A stretch of 64,000 nt of DNA from Paraburkholderia phenazinium (GTDB lineage Bacteria; Pseudomonadota; Gammaproteobacteria; Burkholderiales; Burkholderiaceae), in assembly GCF_900142845.1 (NCBI RefSeq), contig NZ_FSRU01000003.1:434001-498000 (forward strand). The letters are read 5' to 3'. The notes beneath the pieces were generated by a model. It had not been told where the DNA came from and made no database searches. It saw only the letters and a list, made by a program, of their open reading frames with translations. Both the position numbers and the translations under genes were made by a program. Of the stretch, positions 9,878 through 20,747 are shown piece by piece; within the stretch, counting starts at the first letter, position 1; every line of letters starts with the position of its first letter.

Positions 9878-10452
9878 GCGTGGCCTGCTTCGCCGGAGAG
9901 CATGGAGAGGGAAATACCGAGCAGCGCCAGGGCGGCTTCGAGACGTTCTTCAGCCGGCACATCAAATACGATCTTCGGATCGGCTTCGACCGTGAGCCAG
10001 CCGTTCTTTGAGATCTCTTCTTCGAGCTGACCCGCGCCCCAGCCGGCGTGGCCGAGCGTGAGCAGGAAACGTTCCGGACCGGTGCCGCTTGCCACGGCCT
10101 CGAGCACGTCCTTGGAGGTGGTCATTTCCAGACCGCCAGGCACGGACATGGACGACGTATACGGGCTGCCGTCCTTCGGATAGTGCAGCACGAAGCCGCG
10201 CTCGGTTTGCACCGGGCCGCCGAAGTACACGGGGACATGCAGCAGGGGTTCGATCTCCAGCTTCAGATCGATGCGACTGAAGAGCGCTTCCAGATCGATG
10301 TCGGTCGGCCGGTTGATCACCAGACCGAGCGCACCGCGCTCACTGTGATCGCAAAGGTAGACCACCGTTCCTGAAAACGTGGGGTCCGCCATGCTGGGCA
10401 TAGCGATCAGGAACTGGTTGGTCAGATTGATGCGATCGGTACTCTTGGACAT
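9874..10452 (-). CDS. algH: UPF0301 protein AlgH/YqgE
   Basis: The 192-aa product matches the AlgH/YqgE family: [21 protein letters not shown], the GLVINRP motif, and the C-terminal [17 protein letters not shown]. Biochemical function is unsettled; it was first linked to alginate regulation in Pseudomonas. It is the first gene of the algH-ruvX-pyrR-pyrB-pyrC'-plsC block and is coupled to ruvX by a 4-bp overlap. Confidence 0.93.
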   Translation of the reverse strand: MSKSTDRINLTNQFLIAMPSMADPTFSGTVVYLCDHSERGALGLVINRPTDIDLEALFSRIDLKLEIEPLLHVPVYFGGPVQTERGFVLHYPKDGSPYTSSMSVPGGLEMTTSKDVLEAVASGTGPERFLLTLGHAGWGAGQLEEEISKNGWLTVEADPKIVFDVPAEERLEAALALLGISLSMLSGEAGHA

Positions 10453-10621
10453 AGTTCGGATTTTAGCAAAGACGATGCGGAATGGCGGGCTTTGAGCGTG
10501 GGCAGATCAGGTTTGCCGCGATCCATGAACGGCGGATCATGTTGCCACTCTATCACGCGCTTACACCTTGCCAACGACGCGTATTCGGGTGCGCATCCGC
10601 GCGTGCCTGGCGCTTAGCCTT

Positions 10622-12052
10622 TCACGCGCCGCCGCCCTGCTCGATGGCTCGGGTCAGCGCGGCCAGCACAGGGCTGCCGCCGGGCGGCGCGACACCCGCC
10701 GCGATGGTGTGCAGCATGGCGCGCAGGCCTTCGGCGCCCTGCTCGAGCGCCCGCGCGTCGGGCGCTTCAACGACCACGTGCGAGCGCACCGCCGGGGTCG
10801 ACACGCCGGCGTGCGCGCGGCGCCGCCAGGCGAGCCCGAGCGCATCCGCCAGCAGCGCGACGTGACCCAGACCCAGCGCGCCGGAGGCGGCGCCGAGCCG
10901 GTAGGCGGCGTCGCCTGCCTGCAACGCTTCGCTCGGATCGGCTTTCTCGGGATGACCCGCGGCCCGTGCATGCTCGGCGAGTGCGGCGATCGCCCCATCT
11001 GCGGTCTGCAGGAAATCTTCATAGGCATGGGCGTTGACGGTCAGCACGCCCAGTTCGCGCGTGCGCGCTTCGCGCAAGCCCGCGCTGGCGCCGATGCCTT
11101 GCGCTTCGGCCGCGCCCGCTTCCCACAAGGCTTCCGATTCCTGGGTGGCGGCCACGTGCCAGTCCACCGTCAAGCCATAGTCGCGCAGCAGCTCGACGTG
11201 CTCGGCGTCCTCTGCCGCAGCGCCGAACAATGCGTAATCGCGCCATAGCAGCGACAGCGTGGCACGCACCATCGAGCGCGGCGCGAGCGGCAAGCCCCGC
11301 GCGTGATCGGCGAGCGCCAGATTGCAGCGGGCATGAAAGCGCCGGGCGTCTGCGTCTCCCACCAGGTGACCGCTCACGCGCAACGAGCGGGCACAGGCCG
11401 AGGCGAGACGCCAGAAGTCATAGGGATCGGGGGTGGCGAGTTCGGCCAGACAGGCGTCGAGTTCATCGAGCGCGGCGCGCGTCAGGGCGGCTGCAGCGGC
11501 GCTGGCCGCGCCGTCGCTCGAATGCGCCCTCAAGACCGGCAGCAGCGCACGCTCATAACGCGCCCGCAAGTGCGCCAGCCGTTGCGCGGGCTGCTGGCTG
11601 AACGACACCGGCGGCAAAGGCCTCGCGGCAAGCGCGAGATCTTCATACGTAACCGTGAAACCGGGCGTGCGCCGCGCAATCAGCGCGCTGAGCGCCTGAT
11701 AGTGCGTGAAGAGCGTGGGCGAGCAAGCGAGCTCGCGCAGGTTGTGGCGGCCAATCGCCGCGCGGAAATCGTGCAGCGCCGCGGCGAACAACTGACGTGC
11801 GTCAGGTTCTTCCGACGGTTCGGCCGCCGTCAGCGGCGACACCAGCACCAGCGCATCCGCGAGACGCTGCGCCCCGAGCCAGCCCGCCTGGCGCAAGGCC
11901 TGAACCGCGCGCAACAGCGCAGCCGCCATCTCGCCGCGCTGCTCGAACGCAAGCTGCGCTTCGGCGAGCGCGAGTTCCGCAGCACGCACCGATCCGCCGC
12001 GCGGGTTCGGCAGTGCCTCGAAAGAACCGGGGGGTACGGATCCAGGAATCAT
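10622..12052 (-). CDS. Degenerate Hpt-like protein related to the N-terminus of PilL/ChpA (FimL-like)
   Basis: This is a 476-aa, Ala- and Arg-rich, helical soluble protein. The C-terminal segment YEDFLQTADGAIAALAEHA ... DAAYRLGAASGALGLGHVA resembles a histidine phosphotransfer (Hpt) helix bundle. Where an active Hpt domain has HTLKG around the phosphorylated His, this one has YRLGA, so it is probably not phosphorylatable. FimL and the N-terminal parts of ChpA/PilL have this character, and in relatives the pil chemotaxis genes sit beside rubredoxin, as this gene does. No pilGHIJ genes are here. The ATG at 12052 lacks a strong Shine-Dalgarno; the frame is open to a GTG at 12109, so the start is uncertain. 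Confidence 0.55.
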   Translation of the reverse strand: MIPGSVPPGSFEALPNPRGGSVRAAELALAEAQLAFEQRGEMAAALLRAVQALRQAGWLGAQRLADALVLVSPLTAAEPSEEPDARQLFAAALHDFRAAIGRHNLRELACSPTLFTHYQALSALIARRTPGFTVTYEDLALAARPLPPVSFSQQPAQRLAHLRARYERALLPVLRAHSSDGAASAAAAALTRAALDELDACLAELATPDPYDFWRLASACARSLRVSGHLVGDADARRFHARCNLALADHARGLPLAPRSMVRATLSLLWRDYALFGAAAEDAEHVELLRDYGLTVDWHVAATQESEALWEAGAAEAQGIGASAGLREARTRELGVLTVNAHAYEDFLQTADGAIAALAEHARAAGHPEKADPSEALQAGDAAYRLGAASGALGLGHVALLADALGLAWRRRAHAGVSTPAVRSHVVVEAPDARALEQGAEGLRAMLHTIAAGVAPPGGSPVLAALTRAIEQGGGA

Positions 12053-12238
12053 GGGCAAGCGGCATGAACACTGACAGACCGGCGCACGGCCGTGCGCGCC
12101 AATGAGCACGCGAGCCCGCGACAGGACGATGACGAACTACCGTTGCGACAGAACGTGAAAATACAGGTTCCACGATGCCGCGCTGCGCGGCCGCCAGACG
12201 CGCTCATGCCGTCCACCGGACGCACGAACGCCGGATGG

Positions 12239-12409
12239 TCAGATCTGGACCATCTCGAAGTCTTCCTTGCGCGCACCGCATTCAGGGCAGGTCCAGTTAA
12301 TGGGAACATCTTCCCAACGCGTGCCCGCCGCGATTCCTTCCTCTGGCAAACCGGCTTCTTCGTCATAGATCCAGCCGCAGATCAGGCACATCCAGCTTCT
12401 ATATTCCAT
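12239..12409 (-). CDS. rubA: Rubredoxin
   Basis: This short reading frame encodes 56 aa beginning MEYRSWMCLICGWIYDEEAG and ending WTCPECGARKEDFEMVQI. The two CxxCG knuckles (CLICG, CPECG) are the four cysteine ligands of the single iron of a rubredoxin. It is a small cytoplasmic one-electron carrier. It lies upstream of the Hpt-like gene on the same strand and divergent from thiD, the usual place of rubA in Burkholderia-type genomes. Confidence 0.96.
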   Translation of the reverse strand: MEYRSWMCLICGWIYDEEAGLPEEGIAAGTRWEDVPINWTCPECGARKEDFEMVQI

Positions 12410-12679
12410 TCTTGTGTCGCGTCAAAAGGGGCGTTGAAACGAGAGCCATGATGGTACCGTGTTGCCGCCCTAATGCCTAGCAATCGAAAGTCGCCATCGT
12501 ACCGCGTTGCGGGCGCGCTGACCGCCCATCTGGATAAGGCGTGACGCGATGCCTCGGTTCGGTGCGAGAAGCCCCTCTCAGCGTGCGAAAAAACGCCCCC
12601 GTTGCACTTTAGGCCGCATAATTGAGCCGACTGCGTGCCCGGTGCGCGCTTACATGCTCATTTCCTGCCAACCATCTTC

Positions 12680-13540
12680 ATGCCCAGCGACACGCCTCCG
12701 ATCGTTCTCACCTTCGGCCTCTCCGACCCGACGGGCGCCTCCGGCCTGCAAGCCGACCTGATGACGCTAGCCAGCATGGGCTGCCACGGCGTCAGCGTGC
12801 TGACGGGCTATACCGTGCGCGACTCGGCGAGTTGCGACGAAGTGACCGGGCTGGACCCGGAAGTCGTCGCGACCCAGGCGCGCATGCTGCTCGAAGACAT
12901 GCCGATTGCCGCCTTCAAGGTGGGCGCGGCGACGCGAGCGGAAGTGGTAAGCGCCATCGCCGAAGTCGTGGCCGATTACGACGACATCCCGCTGATCCTC
13001 GCCCCCGACTTCACCCTCGACGACGAACACGTACTCGCCGCCGACGAACTGCGCGAAGCGATCGCGGACCTGCTCGCGCCGCAAACCACCTTGCTGGTCG
13101 CCGATCACGCTACCCTGCTCGCGCTGGCGCAGCCGGACGGTGACGCCGAGGCGCCGAGTCTCGACGCGGCGATCTCGCATCTGCTGTCGCAAGGCTGCGA
13201 ATACATCCTCTCCACGGAAACCGGCACGCATCGGCTCGTCAATACGCTCTTCAGCGACGACGGCCAGTTGCGCCAGGACATGTGGGACCGCGGCGCACAC
13301 CGCATCATGGGACTGACCGATACGCTGGGCGCCGCAATCGCGGCCTTGCTCGCGAACGGCCAGGACCCGGCCGAAGCCGTGCGCGAAGCGCAGGAGTATC
13401 TGTATCAGGCCATGCGCGCTGCGTTTCGTCCCGGCATGGGCGCGTATCTTCCGGACCGGTTTTTCTGGGCGCGCAGCAGCGAAGAAGAAACGCCGCTCGG
13501 CAGCGCCAAGGATGCGCCGCCGGGAGAGGCGCGGCACTGA
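12680..13540 (+). CDS. thiD: Hydroxymethylpyrimidine / phosphomethylpyrimidine kinase
   Basis: The 286-aa ribokinase-fold protein matches ThiD (two successive phosphorylations of HMP for thiamine synthesis). The substrate/ATP block near the start reads FGLSDPTGASGLQADLMTLA, corresponding to the usual GSDSGGGAGIQADLKT but noticeably diverged. The C-terminal DTLGAAIAALLANG carries the anion-hole GAG-like turn. I chose the ATG at 12680 because the protein aligns from there; the frame runs back to a GTG at 12635. The C-terminal 25 residues are acidic and low in complexity. Confidence 0.88.
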   Translation: MPSDTPPIVLTFGLSDPTGASGLQADLMTLASMGCHGVSVLTGYTVRDSASCDEVTGLDPEVVATQARMLLEDMPIAAFKVGAATRAEVVSAIAEVVADYDDIPLILAPDFTLDDEHVLAADELREAIADLLAPQTTLLVADHATLLALAQPDGDAEAPSLDAAISHLLSQGCEYILSTETGTHRLVNTLFSDDGQLRQDMWDRGAHRIMGLTDTLGAAIAALLANGQDPAEAVREAQEYLYQAMRAAFRPGMGAYLPDRFFWARSSEEETPLGSAKDAPPGEARH

Positions 13541-14199
13541 GGGCGCGGGTGGGCACGGATCGAGGAGTCGGAGCGGCAAAGGCCGGCTCGCCGAACGTCG
13601 CCTTGAAGCTTACTCAATACCCACGCTCGCCTTTCATCTGCTTGCGCGCGCCGCTGGATTCCGCGCAACCCGCCCGGTTAAGGTGATGCCCTCACCTCCC
13701 TCCGGGGCGTTTCGCCGGAGCACCTGATTAACCCCATCCCCTCAAGCTTCCAGCGCATGGCCTTGGCGTCGATTTGATCTCCGCCGAATTGCATTGCTTC
13801 TATCTTGCGGACGCAAACGTTTCCGAACCGACATCGCGCGCCTCTATCCTCACAACGTGACCGGATAGCCATGCCTCACTTCGCACGCGCACGGTTCGTT
13901 CGCGGCTCGCAAGGTCATCATGTTACGGACGATCACACGTCTCGCCTGAAGCGCCCGCGCCCCTACAAAATCGTCACCGGCGTATTACTAACGTAATTAA
14001 ACGTTACAGATGGAATACTTATCACACAGTAGAATTTACGGACTGTAATCTCGCGGGTCGCACATCATGCCCCTACGAATCCTGTCGTTTCATCCGCCGG
14101 AACGCGATCCAGCACGCGTGGTCCGTTCCCGCTGCATCGAGATTGAGACAGGTAGCCTCGGCCCCTCAACCGGAATCGACCTCTGCGGGAATCGCTAAA
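13541..14199. other. Non-coding gap between thiD and cysC with an inverted repeat
   Basis: No supportable gene is visible here. Towards cysC the DNA becomes AT-rich and contains TAACGT-AATTAA-ACGTTA at 13989-14006, a perfect 6-bp inverted repeat about 195 nt before the chosen cysC start, which could be a regulator site. Confidence 0.5.
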
Positions 14200-14919
14200 G
14201 TGGACAATTCGCCAGCCTACGCCCGCACCCTTTACGACGCCACGCCGGACTCTCCGGACACCTCCTCAGGCGCCCAAACCAACTCCGAAGAATGCCGCTC
14301 CATCGCCACCGCGAAACCGGTGCGAGCGTTCCTGCAACGCGTCAGCGGTACCGTCAGCGATCAAGACCGGGCACACATGTTCAGGCAGAAGGCCGTCACG
14401 GTCTGGCTCACCGGCTTATCCGGGGCGGGTAAATCCACGATTGCCTATGAACTGGAACGCCGGCTGATCGAGTTAGGCCATCCGTGCTACGTGCTGGACG
14501 GCGACAACGTCCGGCATGGTCTCGGCAGCGACCTCGGTTTTACCAAGGAAGACCGGCGTGAGAATATCCGCCGCGTGGCACACGTCGCGCAATTGATGAA
14601 CGACGCCGGGCTGATCGTGATTACCGCGCTGATTTCGCCCATGGATGAAGACCGCGCCATGGCTCGCGAGATTATCGGCGGCGAGCGGTTTGTGGAAACC
14701 TACCTGTCCGCGTCCGTGGATGACTGCGCACGGCGCGATCCCAAGGGTCTCTACGCCAAGGCACGAGCCGGTGCGATCGCCTCGTTTACCGGTGTGTCGG
14801 CGCCCTACGAGCCGCCCGCGAACCCGGATCTGTGCGTGGACACCGCGCGTCAGAGCAAAGAGGCGAGCGTGTCGGGGATCTTCGATTACCTGCACGAGAC
14901 GTATCTCATGAAGCCCTGA
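14200..14919 (+). CDS. cysC: Adenylylsulfate (APS) kinase with N-terminal extension
   Basis: APS kinase makes PAPS from APS and ATP. The domain starts near MFRQKAVTVWLTGLSGAGKS (P-loop GLSGAGKS) and includes DGDNVRHGL, DLGFTKEDRRENIRR and DPKGLYAKARAG. About 60 residues of low-complexity, Ser/Thr/Asp-rich sequence precede it if translation starts at the GTG at 14200. A start at the ATG at 14377 would give a normal 180-aa enzyme. No cysDN or cysH genes are near, so this copy may supply PAPS for sulfation of surface sugars. The role is inferred; the enzyme family is sure. Confidence 0.88.
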   Translation: MDNSPAYARTLYDATPDSPDTSSGAQTNSEECRSIATAKPVRAFLQRVSGTVSDQDRAHMFRQKAVTVWLTGLSGAGKSTIAYELERRLIELGHPCYVLDGDNVRHGLGSDLGFTKEDRRENIRRVAHVAQLMNDAGLIVITALISPMDEDRAMAREIIGGERFVETYLSASVDDCARRDPKGLYAKARAGAIASFTGVSAPYEPPANPDLCVDTARQSKEASVSGIFDYLHETYLMKP

Positions 14920-15020
14920 GTGCGAATCGCGACGCGGGCGTGCCTTGAGTCGGCTGCCCGCTCTCGATTGAAGCAACTCATGTTGAAGCAACCCGTGCGC
15001 CGAGCCAAGCCGGCGCCGGA

Positions 15021-15056
15021 AAAGAAAAAACCCGCAGCGATGCGGGTTTTTTCTTT
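15021..15056. terminator. Bidirectional rho-independent terminator between cysC and groEL
   Basis: AAAGAAAAAACCCGCA, a 4-nt loop GCGA, and the exact reverse complement TGCGGGTTTTTTCTTT form a perfect 16-bp inverted repeat. A GC core is flanked by A and T runs on both sides, so it can stop the rightward cysC and the leftward groEL transcripts. Confidence 0.93.
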
Positions 15057-15133
15057 CGGGAAGCACGCCTTGCGGCGCGCTTCCCCATGCGTTTCGAACA
15101 GGCCTCCTCTCGCGAGAAAGGCCCGAAGCGAAA

Positions 15134-16780
<1,647 letters not shown>

Positions 16781-16829
16781 CTAACTCCTTGAATTCTTGG
16801 GATATAACCGGGTAAGTAGCGCTTTGCGC

Positions 16830-17120
16830 TTACTTCTGCACCACGGCCATGATGTCTTCTTCGCGCATCACGAGCAGTTCGCTGCCGTCGACCTTGACGG
16901 TCTGGCCTGCGTACTTGCCGAACAGGACGCGGTCGCCGACCTTCACGTCGAGCGCGATTTGTGCGCCCTTGTCGTCACGCTTGCCCGGGCCAACTGCCAG
17001 AATTTCGCCTTGATCCGGCTTTTCTGCTGCGGCTTCGGGGATCACGATGCCCGACGCAGTCTTGGTTTCTTGATCCAGACGTTTGACGATCACGCGATCA
17101 TGCAAAGGACGAAGGTTCAT
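16830..17120 (-). CDS. groES: Co-chaperonin GroES (10 kDa)
   Basis: The 96-aa GroES starts [18 protein letters not shown] and contains the mobile loop [19 protein letters not shown] and the C-terminal EEDIMAVV. I chose the ATG at 17120, preceded by AGAGGAG, over a frame extension to 17180. It caps the GroEL ring. The operon is controlled by the CIRCE box and promoter just upstream. Confidence 0.99.
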   Translation of the reverse strand: MNLRPLHDRVIVKRLDQETKTASGIVIPEAAAEKPDQGEILAVGPGKRDDKGAQIALDVKVGDRVLFGKYAGQTVKVDGSELLVMREEDIMAVVQK

Positions 17121-17192
17121 ACATACTCCTCTCTTGATTGAGACTGAAGAACGCTGAGAAAACCCGGCTGGCTGAGCCAACCGGCGATGTTG

Positions 17193-17219
17193 TTAGCACT
17201 CTCGTGCAGCGAGTGCTAA
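17193..17219. promoter_or_regulatory. CIRCE operator (HrcA binding site) of groESL
   Basis: TTAGCACTC, nine bases, then GAGTGCTAA is an exact match to the CIRCE consensus. It starts at the end of the -10 box and lies 73 bp before the groES start, so HrcA binding would block initiation until heat shock. Confidence 0.97.
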
Positions 17220-17247
17220 TTATATGGACGGGTGGTGACAAATTCAA
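17219..17247 (-). promoter_or_regulatory. groESL promoter (sigma70-like)
   Basis: On the minus strand TTGAAT (17247-17242), a 17-bp spacer and TATAAT (17224-17219) form a strong vegetative promoter that abuts the CIRCE box. The same region reads CTTGAA followed by a CCATATA-type element, so overlapping sigma32 recognition is possible. Confidence 0.85.
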
Positions 17248-17635
17248 GAAGGAAGGGGGGAGGAAATTTTTGCGGGAAGCGTCGAGATTCACTTAGATGT
17301 GAACTCGCGGTGCGCATCCGTGCACGGCGATGACGCGTATCTTCCCTAACAAACAACGACTTAGGATCGAAGTCGCTGTTCTACAGTATCGCGCGTACCG
17401 TACGAGCCCGGACCTTTTCTTACTGCGTCCGGTCGCGAAAACTTCGCGATCAACGTTCGCTCCAGGGGTAAACCCAGGAACCGATCCCATTCCTCAGTCA
17501 CGCTCCGGGAATTCAAAAAGCCTGATACGGGCAGCGGCCATCACGCTAGCACTATTTGTGTCTGGCGACTCCAGGTTCAGTTGCTCGATCAATTCATCGC
17601 CGAGCGATGCGATAACGACGGCGCAAAGGTCCGCC
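17248..17635. other. Gap between the groESL promoter and the accessory island
   Basis: No gene is visible. It contains a 7-bp perfect inverted repeat TCGCGAA-AAC-TTCGCGA at 17433-17449. That could be a weak stem-loop ending the leftward unit at 17636, but it lacks a T-tract. Confidence 0.4.
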
Positions 17636-18577
17636 CTAGTGATACCGAAGAAGGACCAGACGATCCGGCCGCTCGGGGTTGCGCTCGTCGGAGAACACGC
17701 TCACAGCGGTGCGTTCCACCCAGGCTTCTCGCACCAGGTGCTCGACCGCATGTTCTGTGGCCCGGAACAAGCGCTCATGCCCGGCTTCGGTAAGAATCAC
17801 AAAGCCGCAGAAGTCTCCGAAACGGTCGTAGTGAACGGCTGCCACCTTTCCTGTGCATTCGTGCTCTCCGTGATTCACTATCGGCAACCCGGAACCGGAG
17901 CCTTCGCGGGTGACTTTGCCGAGCTCGGAAGGCGGAATCGTATTCGGGTCTGTGCCCAGGTTCCAAACCAGGCTTTCGGTGTACTTCAGGTAGCGTTGCA
18001 GTACGGGCTTCCAGCGATTCGTTGCCGGAATGACGCCGAAGCGCCACTTCAACCACGCCACCAGCCGCTCTTGCTCAGACAACAAAACCTTATCCGGCTT
18101 CGCGGTGACCGTGTATTGAAAGGCGCCCTGCAGCTGGCGCCAGGAGAAAGTTTCCTTGCTCGATCTCGCCGATTCCGCTTTGGCGACGGACACCTGTGGC
18201 GCAGGAGGCGGAGGCGGCGGTGTTCGAGCCGTGGCGCTTACCTGGTTGAGCTGACGGACCGATACCATGAAGCTCCTGCCCTCCGGCATCGAAGGATGCA
18301 CTTCGACGGAAAGAAGGCCAGCATAGCGCCCAGTGCCGGCCGGAATCGGGATAAGCGCCAGATCGCTCGCCGGGAACTGAATGGTATTCGCGTCCGTCGC
18401 AGTAAGCCGGTGCCGTCCATAAATCTTGTCGGCCAGCGAGATGATGGCTTTCGAAGAGACGGCAGGAAGATAGATTTCAGCGACGCTCTGCGCCGGCGTG
18501 CCCCGCCATGTGATCATGAGTACGTCTGGCCCCTGGTTGGTCGCCGAAGGCTTGATCTCGAAAGGATGAGAAATCAT
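17636..18577 (-). CDS. Unrecognised 313-aa two-domain protein, coupled to the 714-aa gene
   Basis: I do not recognise this family. Residues 1-110 look like a beta-rich domain (GPDVLMITWRGTPAQ, IYLPAVSSKAI). A polyproline linker PPPPPPAPQ follows near residue 120. The C-terminal half has a Trp/Arg-rich helical part (ERLVAWLKWRFGVIP) and then a beta segment CTGKVAAVHYDRFGDFCGFVILTEAGHERLFRA that resembles a small OB- or cold-shock-like barrel. No signal peptide or membrane segment is seen. Its ATG overlaps the stop of the 714-aa gene (18574-18577), so the two are translationally coupled and probably work together. Confidence 0.75.
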   Translation of the reverse strand: MISHPFEIKPSATNQGPDVLMITWRGTPAQSVAEIYLPAVSSKAIISLADKIYGRHRLTATDANTIQFPASDLALIPIPAGTGRYAGLLSVEVHPSMPEGRSFMVSVRQLNQVSATARTPPPPPPAPQVSVAKAESARSSKETFSWRQLQGAFQYTVTAKPDKVLLSEQERLVAWLKWRFGVIPATNRWKPVLQRYLKYTESLVWNLGTDPNTIPPSELGKVTREGSGSGLPIVNHGEHECTGKVAAVHYDRFGDFCGFVILTEAGHERLFRATEHAVEHLVREAWVERTAVSVFSDERNPERPDRLVLLRYH

Positions 18578-20718
18578 GGCTGCACTCCTAGCCAGGCGAT
18601 GTTCCGCTGGGCGAGCTTATCGGTAGTGGACGTGTCCGCGCCGGTCGGAATCGGCGTGTCGTCGAACCGGATCTCCGCGACCAGGCACTGATGCGGGGCG
18701 ACGGCAATGGCTCCATTGAGAGACTCGGTCCCGGTCCACGGTCCATCCCACCCGGATTGGCTGCTGGGCGGCGTGGGAATCAAGAATTTCGTCGTCTGGT
18801 TGACGTCCAACCAGCAACCGAAATAAGTGTCCACCTCCGCACCCGCCGAAGTCTCGATGAGCACGGCGTTAGGGGGATCGGTCTGGGTATTCATGTCAGC
18901 AGCCCCGTTGAGGTTGACCCTGGCTGTGGCGAAGCAGGGAACGGTCACGTACTCGCGCGAACCGGCAATCGTCTCGACTCCCAAGAGCGGAATCTTATGA
19001 CCCGCAGTGCCATTGGTTCCCCAGCGATAGGTACCCTCACCCGTACCGACCTCGGCGAAATTCGTCACCGTGCTGGCCGCGCTGAAAAGTCGGAAGAAGA
19101 CCCGCACCGGACCGACGGTCGTGGTGATGCTGGATTTGATCCTTACCCGGGCGACCGCGAAGGCAAACTGGGCGGGATCGCCTGCCTGCGGCGGCAAGAA
19201 CGGAATGGCCGAAGCGTCTTCGCTCTGCGTGAGGGCGTTGTCGAACGTGTCGCCGTTAGTGATCTGGGTTGGCTTGTTCAGGTTGCTCAAGACCTGGTTG
19301 ATGTAAGACACCGCCTGGCCGGCATCAGTGGGGCTCGGCACGCTGAACATGTCGTGCGGCTGTCCTGCCGTGACGGAGAATATCCGCAAATCGTAGCTCA
19401 ACCACGAAGGGTAGGAGAGCGGGCTGATCGGGTTCAGATCCTCCATTCGAGGGTCTTCACCCTTTGCCAGCTCGATGTTCGCCTTGCACTGAACGGTCAC
19501 CTTGGTGGTCGTGACGGGAGGGACATTCGTGTTGCCACCGGTGGGGACTTGCACGTTCAGCTCCGCGGACAATGTGACGACCGCGACCTCGTGCACGTTC
19601 AGAGCGTTAAACGCGTTCAGGTTGGGAAACGAGATATTGTACGGATACAGCAGGGTCTGATAATTCGTGAGTAGCGCGCTGTCGATAGCCAGCACTGGCG
19701 GTGCGAACGTATTCACGACCGGCAGGTTGTTCCGGATCGTCGTTATCTGAGACGAACTGAGGCTCTGATTGAGCGACGCATCGATCGAAACCGAGACGGC
19801 AGGTTGAGGCGAAAGACTGCTGCTGTTCAGATCCGAAGGTGCATTGAGACCAAGGGCATTGTTCGGGAAGCCAATCACCTCCAGATAGTAGGCCGGGTTC
19901 CACGTTGATGTGCTCTCGACTTCGTCTTGTCCGAACGAGGACTGTTCAAAGTCAAAAGACATGCCCATAGGGACCACAGATACGGTTTGTTGGGTCAAGG
20001 CAGAGCCGGTCGCGGGCGTCACGTCGCCATAAATGGCGTTGGAATCCTCGGCTGTGCCTGGTTCCGGGTAGCCACCGCAACTGTTGGTTTCGACTCCAAG
20101 CGAGCCCGACGATACCAGATAGCTTAGCGTTCCCGCCCCAGACGTAAAACTCGTCGGCGCACCGTTGATCGGGCCGACCACTACGGCCTGGGCGCCGTAG
20201 ATGGGGAAGATCGCGTTGTTTTGGAACGTGTAGTTGGCGGTTGCCAGGTCGCCGCCGGGGGGCGTGTAGTTGAAGATCGCCTGAGTGACGTTCCCATTGG
20301 CATCGGTAATGAGCTGAATTTGCAGGATCGAACCCGCGAGAATCTGATTCGAGGGGGCCGATGCGAACGGAGAGGCGCCTGAGTCGTTCGGGATCACCGG
20401 CCGTTGGGGAACCGTATTTGGGGGATTCGGCGTGTAGCCGGATGGCCAGGTCTTCGGTCCGATCGTGTTCCAGTATTCGACCGCCCAGCTCACCTTCTGG
20501 TCGTTGGGATTGCCGATAATCATGGCGTATTGGAACCAGTTCAGGGTCTGATTCTGAAAGACCTGTCCCGCCTGAGGAAAGCAGTTCAGTTGCAATCCAA
20601 ACCCTTTATTGCCGAGCGTGACCAGATCCTCGGTAACTTGAAACGTGACTGTCAGCCCTTGCAGGTTGTTGCACTGGCTCACGAGGACAACGTTGTTATT
20701 GCCGCTTAGAAAGCCCAT
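18574..20718 (-). CDS. Unrecognised 714-aa beta-rich protein
   Basis: This is a large, Asn/Thr/Ser/Pro-rich protein with few charged residues, typical of an extracellular or structural protein, but with no signal peptide (starts MGFLSGNNNVVLVSQCNN). Residues 1-230 form one region with QLNCFPQ and NWFQYAMIIGN. The C-terminal third contains PVRVFFRLFSAAS, KIPLLGVETIAGSREYVTVPCFATARV, TDPPNAV and YFGCWLDVNQ. An AAGGAG Shine-Dalgarno precedes the ATG, and a 7-bp hairpin sits immediately before it. Function is unknown; I could only call it the lead gene of a two-gene unit. Confidence 0.8.
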   Translation of the reverse strand: MGFLSGNNNVVLVSQCNNLQGLTVTFQVTEDLVTLGNKGFGLQLNCFPQAGQVFQNQTLNWFQYAMIIGNPNDQKVSWAVEYWNTIGPKTWPSGYTPNPPNTVPQRPVIPNDSGASPFASAPSNQILAGSILQIQLITDANGNVTQAIFNYTPPGGDLATANYTFQNNAIFPIYGAQAVVVGPINGAPTSFTSGAGTLSYLVSSGSLGVETNSCGGYPEPGTAEDSNAIYGDVTPATGSALTQQTVSVVPMGMSFDFEQSSFGQDEVESTSTWNPAYYLEVIGFPNNALGLNAPSDLNSSSLSPQPAVSVSIDASLNQSLSSSQITTIRNNLPVVNTFAPPVLAIDSALLTNYQTLLYPYNISFPNLNAFNALNVHEVAVVTLSAELNVQVPTGGNTNVPPVTTTKVTVQCKANIELAKGEDPRMEDLNPISPLSYPSWLSYDLRIFSVTAGQPHDMFSVPSPTDAGQAVSYINQVLSNLNKPTQITNGDTFDNALTQSEDASAIPFLPPQAGDPAQFAFAVARVRIKSSITTTVGPVRVFFRLFSAASTVTNFAEVGTGEGTYRWGTNGTAGHKIPLLGVETIAGSREYVTVPCFATARVNLNGAADMNTQTDPPNAVLIETSAGAEVDTYFGCWLDVNQTTKFLIPTPPSSQSGWDGPWTGTESLNGAIAVAPHQCLVAEIRFDDTPIPTGADTSTTDKLAQRNIAWLGVQP

Positions 20719-20729
20719 AAGAACTCCTT

Positions 20730-20747
20730 AAGACTCCGTTGAGTCTT
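20730..20747 (-). promoter_or_regulatory. Leader hairpin just before the Shine-Dalgarno of the 714-aa gene
   Basis: In the mRNA, AAGACTC, loop AACG, GAGTCTT forms a 7-bp stem directly followed by AAGGAG and the ATG 6 nt later. It could modulate translation or mRNA stability. Confidence 0.45.

Noticed and set aside
17433..17449. TCGCGAA-AAC-TTCGCGA as a terminator
   Set aside because: Perfect stem, but the loop is only 3 nt and there is no run of T on either side, so it is not a convincing terminator.
17330..18691. Long 453-codon open frame on the plus strand
   Set aside because: It is antisense to the 313-aa gene, Arg/His-rich in the way of shadow frames in GC-rich DNA, and has no Shine-Dalgarno.
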